A stretch of DNA of 64,000 bases from Hypomyces perniciosus (GCA_008477525.1 SPDT01000007.1:5084001-5148000); one strand, 5' to 3'. Shown: positions 33,219 to 44,762, counted from the first letter of the stretch. Numbers and translations are program-made. The notes: generated by a model from the letters alone, not told the origin.

Positions 33219-33931
33219 CATCCCACCTGCTCACACAACCACAGAGAGCTATACAATGAACGGCCCATGCAAAAGGTCGTGCGCAAGCTCAAGGAAGAAC
33301 CACTTGTTCCTCTAGGTACAATTCAATCCCCTGAATCAATCCATTCAGCCATTGGAATCTATCCTAACCGACCGGCGCAGGAATCGGTCTTACTGTCTTC
33401 GCCTTCGTCAACGCCTACCTCGCCCTCCGCAGAGGCGACTCCCGGCAAGCCAACCGGATGTTCCGCGCCCGTGTCGCCGCGCAGGGTTTCACCGTCATCG
33501 CCATGGTCGCTGGCAGCATGTACTACAACAAGGACCGCGAAAAGTCCAAGGAGCTGCGCAAGCTGAAGGAGGAGCGGGACGCAGAGGAGAAGCGCCAGAT
33601 GTGGATCCGGGAACTTGAGGCCCGAGACGAAGAGGAAAAGGCTATCAAGGCGACTATACAAAAGAGGGCGGCCGGAAATACCCAGGTCACAGAGCCCAGT
33701 GCTCAAGAAAACACTGAAGGCACTGGTGGAATCCTGGGGAAGATGGGATTGTGGTCCAAGGGCGAGGAGGCGGCGGCGGCGGCTGCTGCTGCTGCTGCTG
33801 CTGAACAGTCTACAGAGCCCGAGTCAGACGAGAAGAAGTCCAAAAAGGAGAATCCAAAGAGCTCTCTCGGAGCAATTGGCGAGGTTTTCTCATCAAAAAA
33901 GAAGGACGACAAGGAACCTTCAGAAAAATAG
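33104..33931 (+). CDS. RCF1: Respiratory supercomplex factor 1 (HIG1 domain)
   Basis: An inner mitochondrial membrane protein that helps join complexes III and IV and tunes cytochrome oxidase. Three exons (33104-33159, 33245-33315, 33381-33931; introns 85 and 65 nt) give 225 aa. Seen: MADRPPEYPGQMPSSFDD, then KELYNERPMQKVVRKLKEEPLVPLG|IGLTVFAFVNAYLALRRGD with the first span, and MFRARVAAQGFTVIAMVAGS, which has the RxRxxxQ part of the HIG1 signature and the second span. A coiled, Lys/Glu-rich helix follows. The C-terminus is longer than in yeast, with an 11-residue Ala run (about 33771-33803) and a KKSKKENPKSS tail. Intron 1 contains a GA dinucleotide repeat. Confidence 0.94.
33185..33211. repeat. 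(GA)n repeat in RCF1 intron 1
   Basis: About 13 GA units between the donor and the branch region of the first RCF1 intron. Confidence 0.95.
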
Positions 33932-34181
33932 GGACATGATGTCATAATATAGGTGAAGGAGTCCATGAAACCTTCAAAAAGCATGTACAATAGGCGATGA
34001 TGGGCGCGATTCCCCCTACTCTTTTTGTATTCTGTTGTTATGAACCAGCCTCGGCTGCTATGTATTATGACACCAATTTTGTTTACTGCCCGCAGTACAC
34101 AAGCACACTCCATCAGGAGCATGACATCAAATACCCAAACCCAGACGCTCGCAAGAAACCGAAATAAGTGCTAGTATGCCC

Positions 34182-36058
34182 TCAGCCCATCGACCCCCCA
34201 CTGCGATTCGCTCCTATGAGCCCTGCCATTTCCAATAAAGCTCTGTCCGCCGCTATGTCTCCTGTTCCAAGGTTGATCCTACGGCGGGCTTCGGCTTCTC
34301 TCTCCTCCCAAGCCCACCTCTCTGCTTGAGCCTTGGCCTCTGCATCGTCACCACACCCCCAGACTTCCAGCCTTTCGATCTGAAACCGGTCCTGGAAGTC
34401 AAACTTCCTGACAATGCTTGTATGAAACGCCCCGCCACGCGATTTGTAGTCGTGGTTGAAGACACCAAACTCGAAAGAATGATCGAGCAACAGAGACACT
34501 GCCCCTAGGGAGTGTACCCCTTCTCTCCGATGAGATTGTGACGGCTTAGGGTGTGGGCATCCAAAAGATAGACATGACCGGTTGCTCGGGGGTTTTGTGA
34601 AAGCCGCGTAGTCTGTATTTATGGTCGATGCCGGGAAGACATCGTGAATAGGTTCCAGTTGAAATAGAACTGTTTCTGAGTCACCAAAGCACTCTCTATG
34701 TGTATACTTCCACGGCTCTCTGACATAGACCCCGAATGTCACACGTTCGGTTTTGCTGCCATGTGGAAACCTCTTTGGGGGAAGGGAGGCTGCAAAGGAG
34801 ACCTCCTGGCCCCCATCGGGGACGTCTCCCAATCTGGTACCGCTTACCAACAGAATTGTTGGCGCTCTCCAATTGAAGACTTTTGACTCGAAACTTCCCA
34901 TCGAAAATCCATCATCGTTGCCGGAATACAAGAGTCTGACTCTGCGAAAGAGGGCCGAGCCGGGAAGAAATAGTGATATTTGTGACAAGGCATGCTCGTT
35001 CAAAATCTCGCCATTGGTGAGTAATAGGGGCTGGGCCAGTCTCGGAATGTTCTGCGAGCCTTCTTTGCTTTCTTCCTTATGTTTCGAAAAGTCAAGGTCC
35101 TTGGAGAAGAGGAAATGCTCGAACAAGCCGTTGAATCCGGTGAAAAGATTGGGCAATAGTACAGGAATGACGTTTTTGAACTGGTTGTATCGGATACCCG
35201 GGGACGTCTCGACATTGACAAACGATGCGAGGATACACTCGGCAGTGGCTCGCAGGGTCTCCAGGTCGTCGCCAGCAACTCGGCTGGAATACTGCGACAG
35301 GCTCTCTTGTGGATCCAGGGGCGCAGTCAGCAATAACAGCATCAATAGCTTCCGGAAGTTGTCAGTCGGTATTATTGCGCCATGGAATTCGGCAGCTTCA
35401 CCACGTTTCACAGCTTCACTGATGTCCAGCAATTCAAATGCGGTGATGACAAGTTCGTCATCCTCATCCTCCTCGTGATCCATATCAATACCCGGCTCAT
35501 CAACCGCGAAGCCCTTGGTGTGGCCATTTGAGCTTCCTTTTTGATCATCTGGCTTTGAACTTGACAATGTGGCACTGGCTTCTGCTGCCTTACGGTCATA
35601 GACAGCTAGACTCTTGAAAAGGAGCTTTGTCCTGTCAGTCGGTCCCCTGGCTAACACTCGCTTGTATCGCTCCGTCATGATGACCACGACCATAATCAGA
35701 TGCGGAAGCTCCAATACAACTGGTGCATTGTGCAGGAAAGGAAAGGAGCCAAGATAGGAAAGCATCTGGAAGATGACGGGGGACGCGCCGAGGATATCCG
35801 GGACCTCCAGGAACCGCGCGATGGTGTCTTCCTTCAAGTACCGGATGTCGCCTTGTTGATCTGCGAGCTTCTTGAAAACATCCTTCAGGGAGTAATACTC
35901 CAGTGATGTAAAGCACTTGTCTTTGAATCTGTGTGCCTGTTCACGCAATATCAGTGAAAATTGGCCGTGATGCCAGATGGCGTGAGGCTCACGAGCTCAT
36001 GCGTCAGCTCCTCGCGCGACCGCTGCGGCGGCGATTCTTGGGATTGGCCCTGGCCCAT
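34182..36058 (-). CDS. RTC5: TLDc domain protein RTC5 (restriction of telomere capping 5)
   Basis: Two exons, 35993-36058 and 34182-35936 (56-nt intron), give 606 aa. Exon 1 encodes MGQGQSQESPPQRSREELTH with Gly2 and Ser6, a classic N-myristoylation context, which agrees with yeast Rtc5 being lipid-anchored at the vacuole. The junction HEL|AHRFKDKCFTSLEYYSLK matches the family. The C-terminal half is a TLDc domain (about 330-560): RVRLLYSGNDDGFSMGSFESKVF, APTILLVSGTRLG, FGVYVREPWKY and a final GGAFHTSIVRKFDFQDRFQIE with the usual TLDc ending. Yeast TLDc proteins act on vacuolar H+-ATPase assembly, so a similar role is likely. Convergent with RCF1, 250 bp apart. Confidence 0.93.
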
Positions 36059-37209
36059 ATTGAAAAATCAATGCAAAATAGTAGTGCTACGAATAATCAT
36101 TTCCATCGATTCTTGTGTATCGTCAGGCTCTCTCTCGTACAAGGATCTGGGCAGCGGTCGGTAGGAGAAGTTGTTGTACAAGAGATGTTGACCAGCCTCA
36201 AGCTTGGCTCTTATTCTTACGTAGGTGCCTTAAGGGAGGACACATGTAAGTGAACGTTCCCGGACAAGGCGCCAGGGCGAACAATGTCGCTAACAAATGG
36301 CTGAGTCAGCTCTCCAGGACCTGGAAGTCAGAGCATGAATGGTTTCAGGACTCAAAAACCCTCCATTCGCTTGTAATTCAAACTTGGTTTGTACGACTTG
36401 GTCTCCCCGATAAACTCTGCTGATGACATCAGACAGACTCCTGCAAACAGTGGGAATCAATTATGATGTACTCCGTACGTCTCAAGGCCTAAGGCCCCAT
36501 ACATTACAGTACTAATAGCCCAAAGGTCTCCATCCACTTACACAGTGCAAGCTTAGCGCATATATTGTAAAGAAAGGAAGACGTAAAAGCATTTGAAAGA
36601 TGTAAATATAAAATTAAGACACTTAACCTATTGCGTCCAAGTTTTCTTTTCTTTTATTACCTCTTCTTATAGATTGCTTCTGAGTATGAAGTACTTCGTA
36701 ATAGTTCGTAATACGTATAAGATTTTGCTGTTAACACGTAGGGTAGCTTATGCCCAGTCATGGAACTGGGGCCACGGACCTGCTGGCTCTGCATTCAACA
36801 TTACCGAAACATACGCTGAGAACTTCATCTACACATGCAGTGTCCCAGGCAGAAGTGTTGGGCAGATTTGGGCGCGGCAAATGGTTGGTGCCGGCTATTT
36901 CTACCGAAGAAAGTGTATGTCTCAGTGCAACGGCCCGACTAGTATGTCTCTGTTCCTGGAAGAAATACCCATTCTTTTGGATGCAGTACGGGGAATTGAC
37001 AAAATGTCATGCTAAGCCTACATACAATAAATTGGATTGCCTGAAAGTCGTGTGCGAACCTCGAACGACCTCTCGATTTTCACTAGAAACCTTGTGCTTG
37101 ACGACGACAGGAATGATTGAACATGGTGAGCCATATAAAGAAGTCAAATGTTAACAGTAGCAAAAGATTATGCAGGATGCGCAAAAAACACCAAAAAGTA
37201 AAGACGAAT
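36059..37209. other. RTC5 promoter and gene-poor stretch with possible relic coding region
   Basis: One TACTCCGTA copy at 36469. The right half is AT-rich and holds a doubtful coding fragment, listed separately. No transposon ends recognised. Confidence 0.5.
36689..37015 (+). pseudogene. Possible relic or misread gene for a Cys-containing secreted protein
   Basis: From the ATG at 36689 a frame reads MKYFVIVRNT and on through AQSWNWGHGPAGSAFNITET, YTCSVPGRSVGQIWARQ and YRRKCMSQCNGPT. This looks like real protein with an N-glycosylation site and paired cysteines. The N-terminus, however, is a poor signal peptide. The next Cys-rich stretch (about 36960-37152: KCHAKPTYNKLDCLKVVCEP) is in another frame, and no GT-AG pair I could find joins the two in phase. 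A 45-nt candidate intron at 36942-36986 leads only to a quick stop. Either a frameshifted relic or a gene with an exon I missed. Confidence 0.3.
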
Positions 37210-37281
37210 CTCTCCCGCCGGGAATTGAACCCGGGTCTCAAGCGTGACAAGCTTGCATACTGACCACTATACTACGGAAGA
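37210..37281 (-). tRNA. tRNA-Asp (GTC)
   Basis: On the minus strand all arms fold: acceptor TCTTCCG/CGGGAGA with one G-U pair, D-arm TAGTATAGTGGTCAGTA, anticodon stem CAAGC/GCTTG around loop TTGTCAC, T-arm CCGGG TTCAATT CCCGG, discriminator G. 72 nt, no intron. Confidence 0.97.
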
Positions 37282-37955
37282 TGTTCCAGGCGTTGACGCC
37301 TGCTGTAGGTGGTGCTCGTTGGAAGGAGGCGATCTATTCAGTACTATAGATGTTCAGAACTTCCCTGACAACTATTCCCTTGGTGTTCGCTCGCCGCGAT
37401 GCTGGTCCTTTGACAATGTGATGAAACTGGAACAAAATTGAACTGATTTACTATTTGATCTAGGAAGGAAGCATTGTGAGTATACCGGAACTGACACACT
37501 ACAGTTACCTAGTTAGTGTATGCCACTGTGATTTTTTTGTGCTCTGTGTTTGGTGAGAGTTTAGCTCCGCTTGCGCCTCTTATTCAACAGTCCACCAAAT
37601 CGCATTCCGAATCAACAAACTCCACACTGATAATAATTCTAGAATAAGGGGGTTTGCTTAGTGCATTAATGTCATAGAATTGGATACCAGCATAAATCTG
37701 ATCTCCTGATCATGGCAAAGTGGAAATGGGATTCGGGTGTTCTAGATGTGCTTCGTGTCCATCTCGACCATAGAGAAGCCTTGGTCAAGAACTTTATTAG
37801 CCACTGGATTTATATCTTAAAAAAGGATACTATATCAAGACATCATCGGGGCCAATAAGCTTTTCATATTTATGTAGATAGGCATATTGGATCCCCAGGG
37901 GTCAACATCACTGACATCCTCTCCCATAGTCACATCGTTGTGCTCCCCTGGCAAC
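37282..37955. other. Intergenic region, no gene seen
   Basis: AT-rich sequence between tRNA-Asp and the secreted protein gene, with a TATTTATGTAG stretch about 85 bp before the start. Presumed promoter. Confidence 0.5.
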
Positions 37956-38978
37956 ATGAATCAACCATTCGGTACCCTCTTATCTTTAATATTCTGTCTA
38001 TTTACCCTGGTACACAGCTTTGAGATACCGACACTCATCTCCCGTGGAGACATACCTGTAGGAAGACCAGGGTATCCTCACCCAACAGGATCTACACCCC
38101 CAAATGGACTGTACTATCCACATGAAATATGCTCATCATTCCGAGCAATCGATATTGTGACGGACAACTTCACCCAAGGGATAGATAGGCTGGAGGAAAA
38201 ACGTAATGTGTACGTCAAAAACCTATGGACGGATAAAGGGTTGGCGTTGAGGGTATGTCGCCCTCTTCCCATATTGCTACTGCTCCCATTTATGTGTTCT
38301 AATCGAGAGTAGGATTGGTTCCAGCAACTCCATCGCTGGGATGACATGATCAAAGACTTTATCTTTCGACTGGAACAGACAGATAAATGGACGACTGAAG
38401 TCCAGGTTGAAGCGGCTAGCTGCTACGCCGAGGTTGGTTCTCACCTGCATCAATCTTGTCAAGAGGCGCAGCTGACACAGAATCTAGTACTGGCTACACA
38501 CTCAGAAAACGCTCAGATTACTTGAGGTCTTTCGTTACAGATTCCCCTGGAATGGTAACTTCATATGCATGATGTACAACGTCATCAGCAACGTGCACCT
38601 AAACTATCGTGTATGTATTCACCGTCCTGCAACGGTTCGCATCACATAACACAAAACCAGGCCATGGCAAAGCGACTCTATGTGTCACACAGAGACTCAA
38701 CATACGGCTTATTCGAGGGACAATTCCCGCCAAGGTATCCAGAGTGGTGGTGTTTCGCAGAGTGCGGAAGAAAGCCTAAACCCAAGCCCTTAGGAATCAT
38801 CGCAGAATGGGCGTATTGGCATGATTTGCCGATCAAACGTAGAGGCCCGGATGAGCACGGAACCTTTAACCATACGCTACATGAGTGGACTTGCTGGAAC
38901 AGGACGTTCGTGTGGGAAAATAAGACAGTGCAATGGACTGGGATGGAGGATTGGTTTGGGAATTCACTTCAGGACTGA
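37956..38978 (+). CDS. Unrecognised four-exon secreted protein
   Basis: Exons 37956-38252, 38313-38432, 38488-38610 and 38661-38978 give 285 aa; all three introns (60, 55 and 50 nt) are phase 0. Start MNQPFGTLLSLIFCLFTLVHS is a good signal peptide; an in-frame ATG at 37887 lies upstream and is less likely. The mature part has six cysteines (EICSS, ASCYA, FICMM, WWCFAEC, WTCWN), so disulfides are possible, and four N-glycosylation sequons (NFT, NHT, NRT, NKT). The middle is aromatic-rich: YWLHTQKTLRLLEVFRYRF, then PWNGNF. No domain recognised and no membrane span after the signal. It sits in a gene-poor stretch beside a tRNA, with a possible relic 1 kb upstream. An effector-like orphan is plausible, but unproven. 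Confidence 0.72.
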
Positions 38979-39357
38979 ACACGAAAGGCTTTAATACAGA
39001 CCATATATCGCCAGAAGGCTTTAGTTCTAGCTCATCTAGTAATGTTTGGCTGTGACAGCTTCAATTAGAGCAAGACACGGTAATTCATTCAGACACAATC
39101 CTTTCAAATCAGTCAGTCCGGCTTGCAATATAATAGCATTCAATGCCTATTTCCCGCCAAACCCTACATGGGTGTAAGATCTTAATCAGACATCAAAGAG
39201 TATCCCTATACTAGCCACAATCCCAACCATACTCCTAACCCCTTTCTCCCATTTCCGACATGCATGTCCCTTTAAATCCTTCAGATAAAACAAAGTCTAG
39301 TCATACAATACGCTCACACACTGTATGCCACGTCGCAGCGTCCCAGGTTTACTGCCA
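38979..39357. other. Convergent 3' region, no gene seen
   Basis: Short AT-rich spacer between the secreted-protein gene and the SWC3-like gene. Confidence 0.55.
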
Positions 39358-41632
39358 TCACATAGGCTTGGAATCCTTCGCCGCAACCGATTGGATGAGC
39401 CGTTGATATTTCATCTCGTTCTCTTCCTTTGGATCTCGATGTTTAATGGAATCCAACTTTTTCGTGGAATTAGACACACTCGTAGTCCAGAGCACAGAGG
39501 GCTTTGTGTCTGTGCTCTGCTCCGATTGTGGTTCGGTCTTTGGTGTTGAGCCATTCGTCATTGGTTCTTCCAATACACTATCCTCCCTCTCGCCGTCCTT
39601 CGAGACTCTGGGCAGACGCATAGCCAGCAGTACGTATTCGGCGCGCGTCATGTTGTCCATTATATCGTCCATATATCGTCGGACCTCATCCTGGGGAGCA
39701 ACGACCCTCGCAAGATTCTCCAGGTGGCGACCAGTAGGGGTAGAGAGACGAATAGTGACGGGCTGGTAGTAGTCAAGTTTGGGATCTCCCCCATACTCTG
39801 ATATGCTTCCCTTGCGAACAATGAGGAATGATACCACAACTTCTTGACCTGAATTGGTGGGAAGGTACTCCAAAATGCTGAACTTTGGAAATAGATAGCG
39901 ATCGCCATTGCCAAAGTCAAATACCACAGCTGAAATGTCCGGCTTAGGGGCGGGAGGTGGGCCTTTTGATCGCAAAGCTTGGTGGTTGGGTGCTTGAGGT
40001 ACCTTTGTGTGGCCATTAGCAAGTCCGTTCAGCGACGGTGGGTGCCTTGTCGGTGCCGGTGATGAAACAGGAAGACCTTGAGGAACCGTTTTCATATCCC
40101 TGTGCAGTCTGTCGAGGATAGCCTTGAGATCCGATGCATCTGTCAACGTTGTACGACCCTCGGCAATCCGCCCAATTATGTCTTTTGTCCTTTTGTCCTC
40201 AAGGGCCGTCTTCACGAGGAGTACAACCAAGGGGTCACTCCGTGGAGGGGGTCGCAAATCGCTCGATTTTTGCTGTGGATTAGACGCCAAAACAATTTCA
40301 AGAATGGTTCGCACCTCATCAGCGAAATATTTAACGGTTCTTCCGTCGACAATAAGCAGATCGCCGGATGGCCCTTTTGTAACACCACTCCGTCTATATT
40401 CCTCATTCAATTGATCGATAATCTTCTGGAAGTGGGCAAGCTCTCCGTCCTTTGCCTGTCCAACAGCAACCCTTTTCATTAAGTCGCGTAGCTCGGGGTC
40501 CCCTGATGCTTTTTGGGCAAGTAGAGCAATGACCGGGTCGTTTGGAGCAGGCTTCGCTGCTGGCGCCGGAGGTTGTCCAGGGGCCGCAGTTGGTGGCTTG
40601 GCCAGGGCTGGCGATTGTGTTGGCGCGGGGTTCACCGAGGGCCGAGTGATTGGTGTGCTAACGACAGGAGGTTGTGGCCTTGCCAATGGCGCCTGAGTTG
40701 ACTGCTGCACTATTGGAGGATTTGAAGGTGGTCGAGATATTGCAGGCGGTGCTGCCGCTGGAGGTGCGAGTGTTGGGGCCGTCGGTCTTGGGGGAAAACT
40801 AGGACTAGGGGAGGGAGACGGTGCCGTATTTTTGATCGCCAGCGGCGGTGCTGGGGTTTGTTGTGTGCCCGCTGGAGTCGCAAGCTGTTGTGCTGGCCTT
40901 GGCGACGGCTGCGATGGATTCTGAGAGGGACTTGGGGCTGCAGCGGGCTTGGGAGTTGCGGCGAGTGTGGTTGGTGTCACGGCAGTTGATGTCGGCGTGG
41001 GTGGAGGAGCCATAGAGCCATTTGGAGGTCCATACTGTAAGACCGGTCGAACAGGCGGTTGCTTCGGCGTCTGCTGTTGCTGTTGGGGTGGCGGGGGAGG
41101 AGGCCGCAGCTTGGATTCCTTGACCACGAACATGGTAGCTTCGATGATGTGAGGCTCAATAGTGATCGTTACCATTCCGACCTTGGACATGCTGTCCTTG
41201 GGCGGATTCTTCGGGTCCTCGTTGACCACGCCTTTGCGCTTGTATGGCTTGGTCCAGTACTTTTCAAATAGCCCATCACTAATCCATCTATAACGAGATC
41301 GCGCGAGGGACTCAGCGAGAACGCCACTGTTGCGAGCCAACAAAAATTAGCATGGGGATTATGTACGGCTTCTCAGACCCGACATACCTCTCGGAAATGG
41401 ACTGATACTCCTTCGCTGACAGGTCCTCGGGCTGCGCGTCCTCCACTGTGGGCAACGGCTTTCCCGCCTGAATGGATTGGGGCAATGGCGGCGGCCTCGG
41501 CGGAGGCTCCTCTATAACGGGCTGCGGAGGAACAGGAGTCTCGGAGCGCTCCCGGGGCGTGATGGTTCGCCTCTTGTTGGCGTTCTCAACGCGAGCCGAA
41601 GCTCTGGCGGGGAGCTTCCTCTTCTTCTCCAT
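39358..41632 (-). CDS. SWC3-like subunit (SWR1 chromatin-remodelling complex)
   Basis: Two exons, 41388-41632 and 39358-41326 (61-nt intron), give 737 aa. The basic N-terminus MEKKRKLPARASARVENANKRR looks nuclear. The junction ISE|SGVLAESLARSRYRWISDGLFEKYWTKPYKRK rebuilds the SWC3-type segment; in yeast Swc3 belongs to the SWR1 complex that places H2A.Z. After MFVVKESK come about 200 residues of Pro/Ala/Thr/Gln-rich linker. Then there are two related helical blocks with DPVIALLAQKASGDPELRDLMKRVA and DPLVVLLVKTALEDKRTKDII, and a C-terminal folded part (FDFGNGDRYLFPKFSILEYL, VSFLIVRKGS, YVLLAMRLPR). The two DP(V/L)xxLL blocks look like an internal duplication. The family name rests on memory of the motif; nuclear function is fairly safe. 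Confidence 0.7.
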
Positions 41633-42759
41633 CGCGTCTCGAGCAGCTCGGGGCGATTTACACGGCGGCGACAGGCGAAGGACAGCGGTTGGACCATCGT
41701 CAGGGCGCCTGCGAAGCCCACCGTGAGGTTGAGCGAGAAATTCGAGCTGTCGGGTCGCTGGAGCAGGTGTGGGATGGGAGGGGAGGGTTGGCGATGCAGC
41801 AGAACCGTTGGACGGATAGCGATAAATACCTGTACCTAATAGGTAATACGCATTGCTGTTGGTACAAATGCTGGAAAGCTAAGAGGCTAAGAGGCTGCCT
41901 GCTGCTGCCATGCCATGCTGTCGCGGGTCTGCAGAAACGGTGTGTGATTGGTCAGTTGGCCTGGTGGAGGCAGTGCCTGAGTAACGGGATTGGTGGGACA
42001 GACGCCTTGAGCTTTGTTCTCCGTACTGGCCAGCCTGCTAAGGCTGACGTACTAAATACATAGGATGAGGCTAATAAATCATCGACTGCGAAGTACGCTA
42101 GCCTCACGAACAGGGCAATGCGTGCATAGGCATGGTACTTCATACTTCGTATACTACTAAGTTATATTGTCCAGGCAATCAGCCATGCCTGTGGTGGACA
42201 AACATGCGCATTAGCTGCTTCTGCGTGAGGATGGCTGGGAAGAAGGGGGGCGTTTTGGAGAGCTTCCTAATGGCAAAGATACCCATCTCCGTCATGAATG
42301 TACTTCGCACTCCGTACATATTTGATATCTCTCTTCAACACCTCCCTACGTCGATCAACGCCCGCACGAATCCAAAAACAGATTCAACAGGAGGCTGCCT
42401 TGCTTCAATAGTCGAGTCAATCAGGCCATGACGGGATGCACCTGTATTACCATACACAACAAAGAACAGCAATGCCACCCAAAGGCTTTCGTATTGACCT
42501 TACGAAACCTCCTGTAAGCCTTTGTCACAGATGTGCAATCAATGTTTGTTGCGACAGGTCCACCATACCTACCACTATGGCCTAGGTACCTTATCCAACA
42601 AGCCTTAGACCAACTCCCCGCCAGTTAACATTTAGTACCACTGAGATAGTACAAAGAACGGAGTACTCCCTACAGACAACACACATTTCCCGGCTTGCGC
42701 TTCACGGTTTTTGCTACTACAACTACAGAGTATTACCAACGAAGCCTTAATTCGTCGGG
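41633..42759. other. Divergent promoter region, no further gene seen
   Basis: Between the SWC3-like and ABHD12-like genes. One-mismatch TACTCCGTA copies near 42309 and 42660. No protein-like frame. Confidence 0.5.
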
Positions 42760-44211
42760 ATGGCAGTTCCGCTACACCCCATTCTTCGGGCATCCATATG
42801 CATAGCTGCGGCGCCACTCATATTGTATACGGTCTTCATAGGGCTGGCATCGATTCCTTTCTTCCAAAGACAGTGAGTGTAAACGACATCACCCCCTTAA
42901 CAGTGCCTGGTCTTGACTCTAGTGCCATAGTTTACTATATGCCCACAAGATCAGCACATTCTGGTGGGATCTCAACACACCAGAGATCTGGGGCTTTGCC
43001 AGTTCGTAACCACCAAGGAAGGATGCCCAAGGAAATGGTGTCTCTAATTCCGTTTAATAATTCTAGGGAATCAAGTCACTCCCTTCAGTCTAGAAACCCC
43101 AGATGGAGAGGCCATTTATGCATGGCATATTATGCCCTTGCCATTCTATCTGCAGCACGAAGCCACTGTAGCGACCCAAGAGCCTGGCTTTTGTCATAAT
43201 TTCACCAGGACTGAATCGTTTCGGCTGCTGAAAAGCGATCCAGAAGCAAAGTTGATACTATCCTGTAAGTACTGGATTGCATGGCGCAAGCTTACAAGTA
43301 CTGACATGAATCAATAGTCCATGGGGTAAGCCAAGTGCTCAAGGCTGTTTCACTTTCACGAATACCCAGCTAATTATGTCAGAATGCCGGGCATGTCGCT
43401 CAATTAACCAGACCGGATAGTCACCATGCGTTGACTGACACCTCATCTTACCATGTGGTAGCCATCGACTACCGCGGCTTCGGCCACTCTACCGGTGTCC
43501 CCAGCGAGAGGGGACTCATATTAGATGCCGCAACCGTCGTTGAATGGGCGATTAATGTGGCAGGCATCCCGCCAAATCGTATCGTCCTGCTCGGCCATAG
43601 TCTTGGGACTGCGGTCGCCAGCGGCGTGGCCGAACGATATGCGCTCCAAGGAGTCGAGTTTGCCGGCATTGTCCTCGTCGCAGGTTTCAGCAACTTGCCT
43701 GCCATGTTGAGCGGCTATCGATTCGGTGGCTTAATACCTGCCCTTGGTCCTTTCTCTATCTGGCCGCCATTTCAACGACTTCTTCACAAATTGATCATGG
43801 ATAAATGGCACTCTGATGATCGACTCGCAAATATCGTTCGCCACACAAAAAATAGGCTTAGGATCAGCTTGGTTCACGCGAAGAATGACCGTGACATTCC
43901 CTGGACAGAAGAAAACAAGCTATTCCGTGCTGCTACGAGCGAATCCGTCGGCATTCTGGATGATGTGGAATTTGAGGCCTGGAAAGAACTTCGAACTGTC
44001 CGAACAGGAGACGATGCCTTTGTCACCACATGGACCACGGGCGCTGATACCATTATTCGCCAAGAATTGTTCCCCTTCGGAGGTGAGTAAAGGCGGATTT
44101 TGATATGTCCATGTTGAGATAAGTTTTCTGATCGAGAATCAAGGTCACAATGGGGTCATGGGGTTTGCCCCAGTCATGTCAGCCATTATAAGATCCTTTG
44201 ATCTCCAGTGA
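42760..44211 (+). CDS. ABHD12-like membrane serine hydrolase
   Basis: Likely a lipase or acylglycerol hydrolase of the ABHD12/ABHD13 kind. Six exons (42760-42872, 42931-43001, 43067-43264, 43318-43325, 43383-44082, 44144-44211) give 385 aa. N-terminal anchor span (about 10-33, ASICIAAAPLILYTVFIGLA), then RHLLYAHKISTFW and NQVTPFSLETPDGEAIYAWH. The oxyanion-loop motif SFHGNAGHVAQ is built from three exons, with TCCATGGG as an 8-nt microexon; without it the reading frame stops at once. The triad is complete: GHSLG Ser, HAKNDRDIPW Asp and GGHNGVMGF His in the last exon. All splice phases agree. Confidence 0.9.
43318..43325 (+). other. 8-nt microexon
   Basis: TCCATGGG lies between TAG (43315-43317, after a CTGAC branch site) and GTAAGC (43326). 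It supplies Phe-His-Gly of the conserved HGNAG motif and restores phase on both sides. Confidence 0.8.
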
Positions 44212-44580
44212 AGAAGTCACAACCGATGGCATCGTCTAACAAGCCCACGAAGTGATGAAGAGCGATAGACGGTGGTCTGTCTGTATGAGTTTCGCTGTGA
44301 TCCATGAGGCATCTGGATCATGATTCGTCAAAAGATCACAAAAGATAGAAGTTTGCTGGAGACTGGTCCCATAGGACCCCGGCTCACGACATCCAGCATT
44401 TTACCCTTTAGAAGACAATAGACAAGTAGAAGCAAAAGTGAGATGAGGTGAAGGCCGGCCAAGATCACCGAGCACATAGTTTATCGGGGACGGCCGCAAT
44501 CGCCCACAAATGGAGGAGAATGTAAGAATCATGAAACAAAAAATGAACTGCACCAGCCCAATGTGCAAAAACAGTAACTC
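44212..44580. other. Intergenic region before tRNA genes
   Basis: 3' region of the hydrolase gene; no other feature recognised. Confidence 0.5.
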
Positions 44581-44661
44581 CGACAGAGACAGGATTCGAA
44601 CCTGCGAGGCCGAAACCATATGATTTCTAGTCATACCCATTAACCACTCTGGCACTCTGCC
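44581..44661 (-). tRNA. tRNA-Ser (AGA), copy 1
   Basis: Class II tRNA on the minus strand: acceptor GGCAGAG/CTCTGTC with one G-U pair and discriminator G, anticodon stem ATGA/TCAT around loop CTAGAAA (anticodon AGA), a long variable arm (GGTTTCGGCC) and T-arm GCAGG TTCGAAT CCTGT. 81 nt, no intron. Confidence 0.96.
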
Positions 44662-44762
44662 TGTGTGAGTTGTCGAGATCAGAGCACAAGCCGACCAAGA
44701 ACGAAGGCCCACGGAAATTAGGAAGGAAAAAATAGCTAGACTAAAATATCAAAAAGAAATAT

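Noticed and set aside
37244..37441. Small open frame
   Set aside because: It runs through the tRNA-Asp gene and has no protein-like features.
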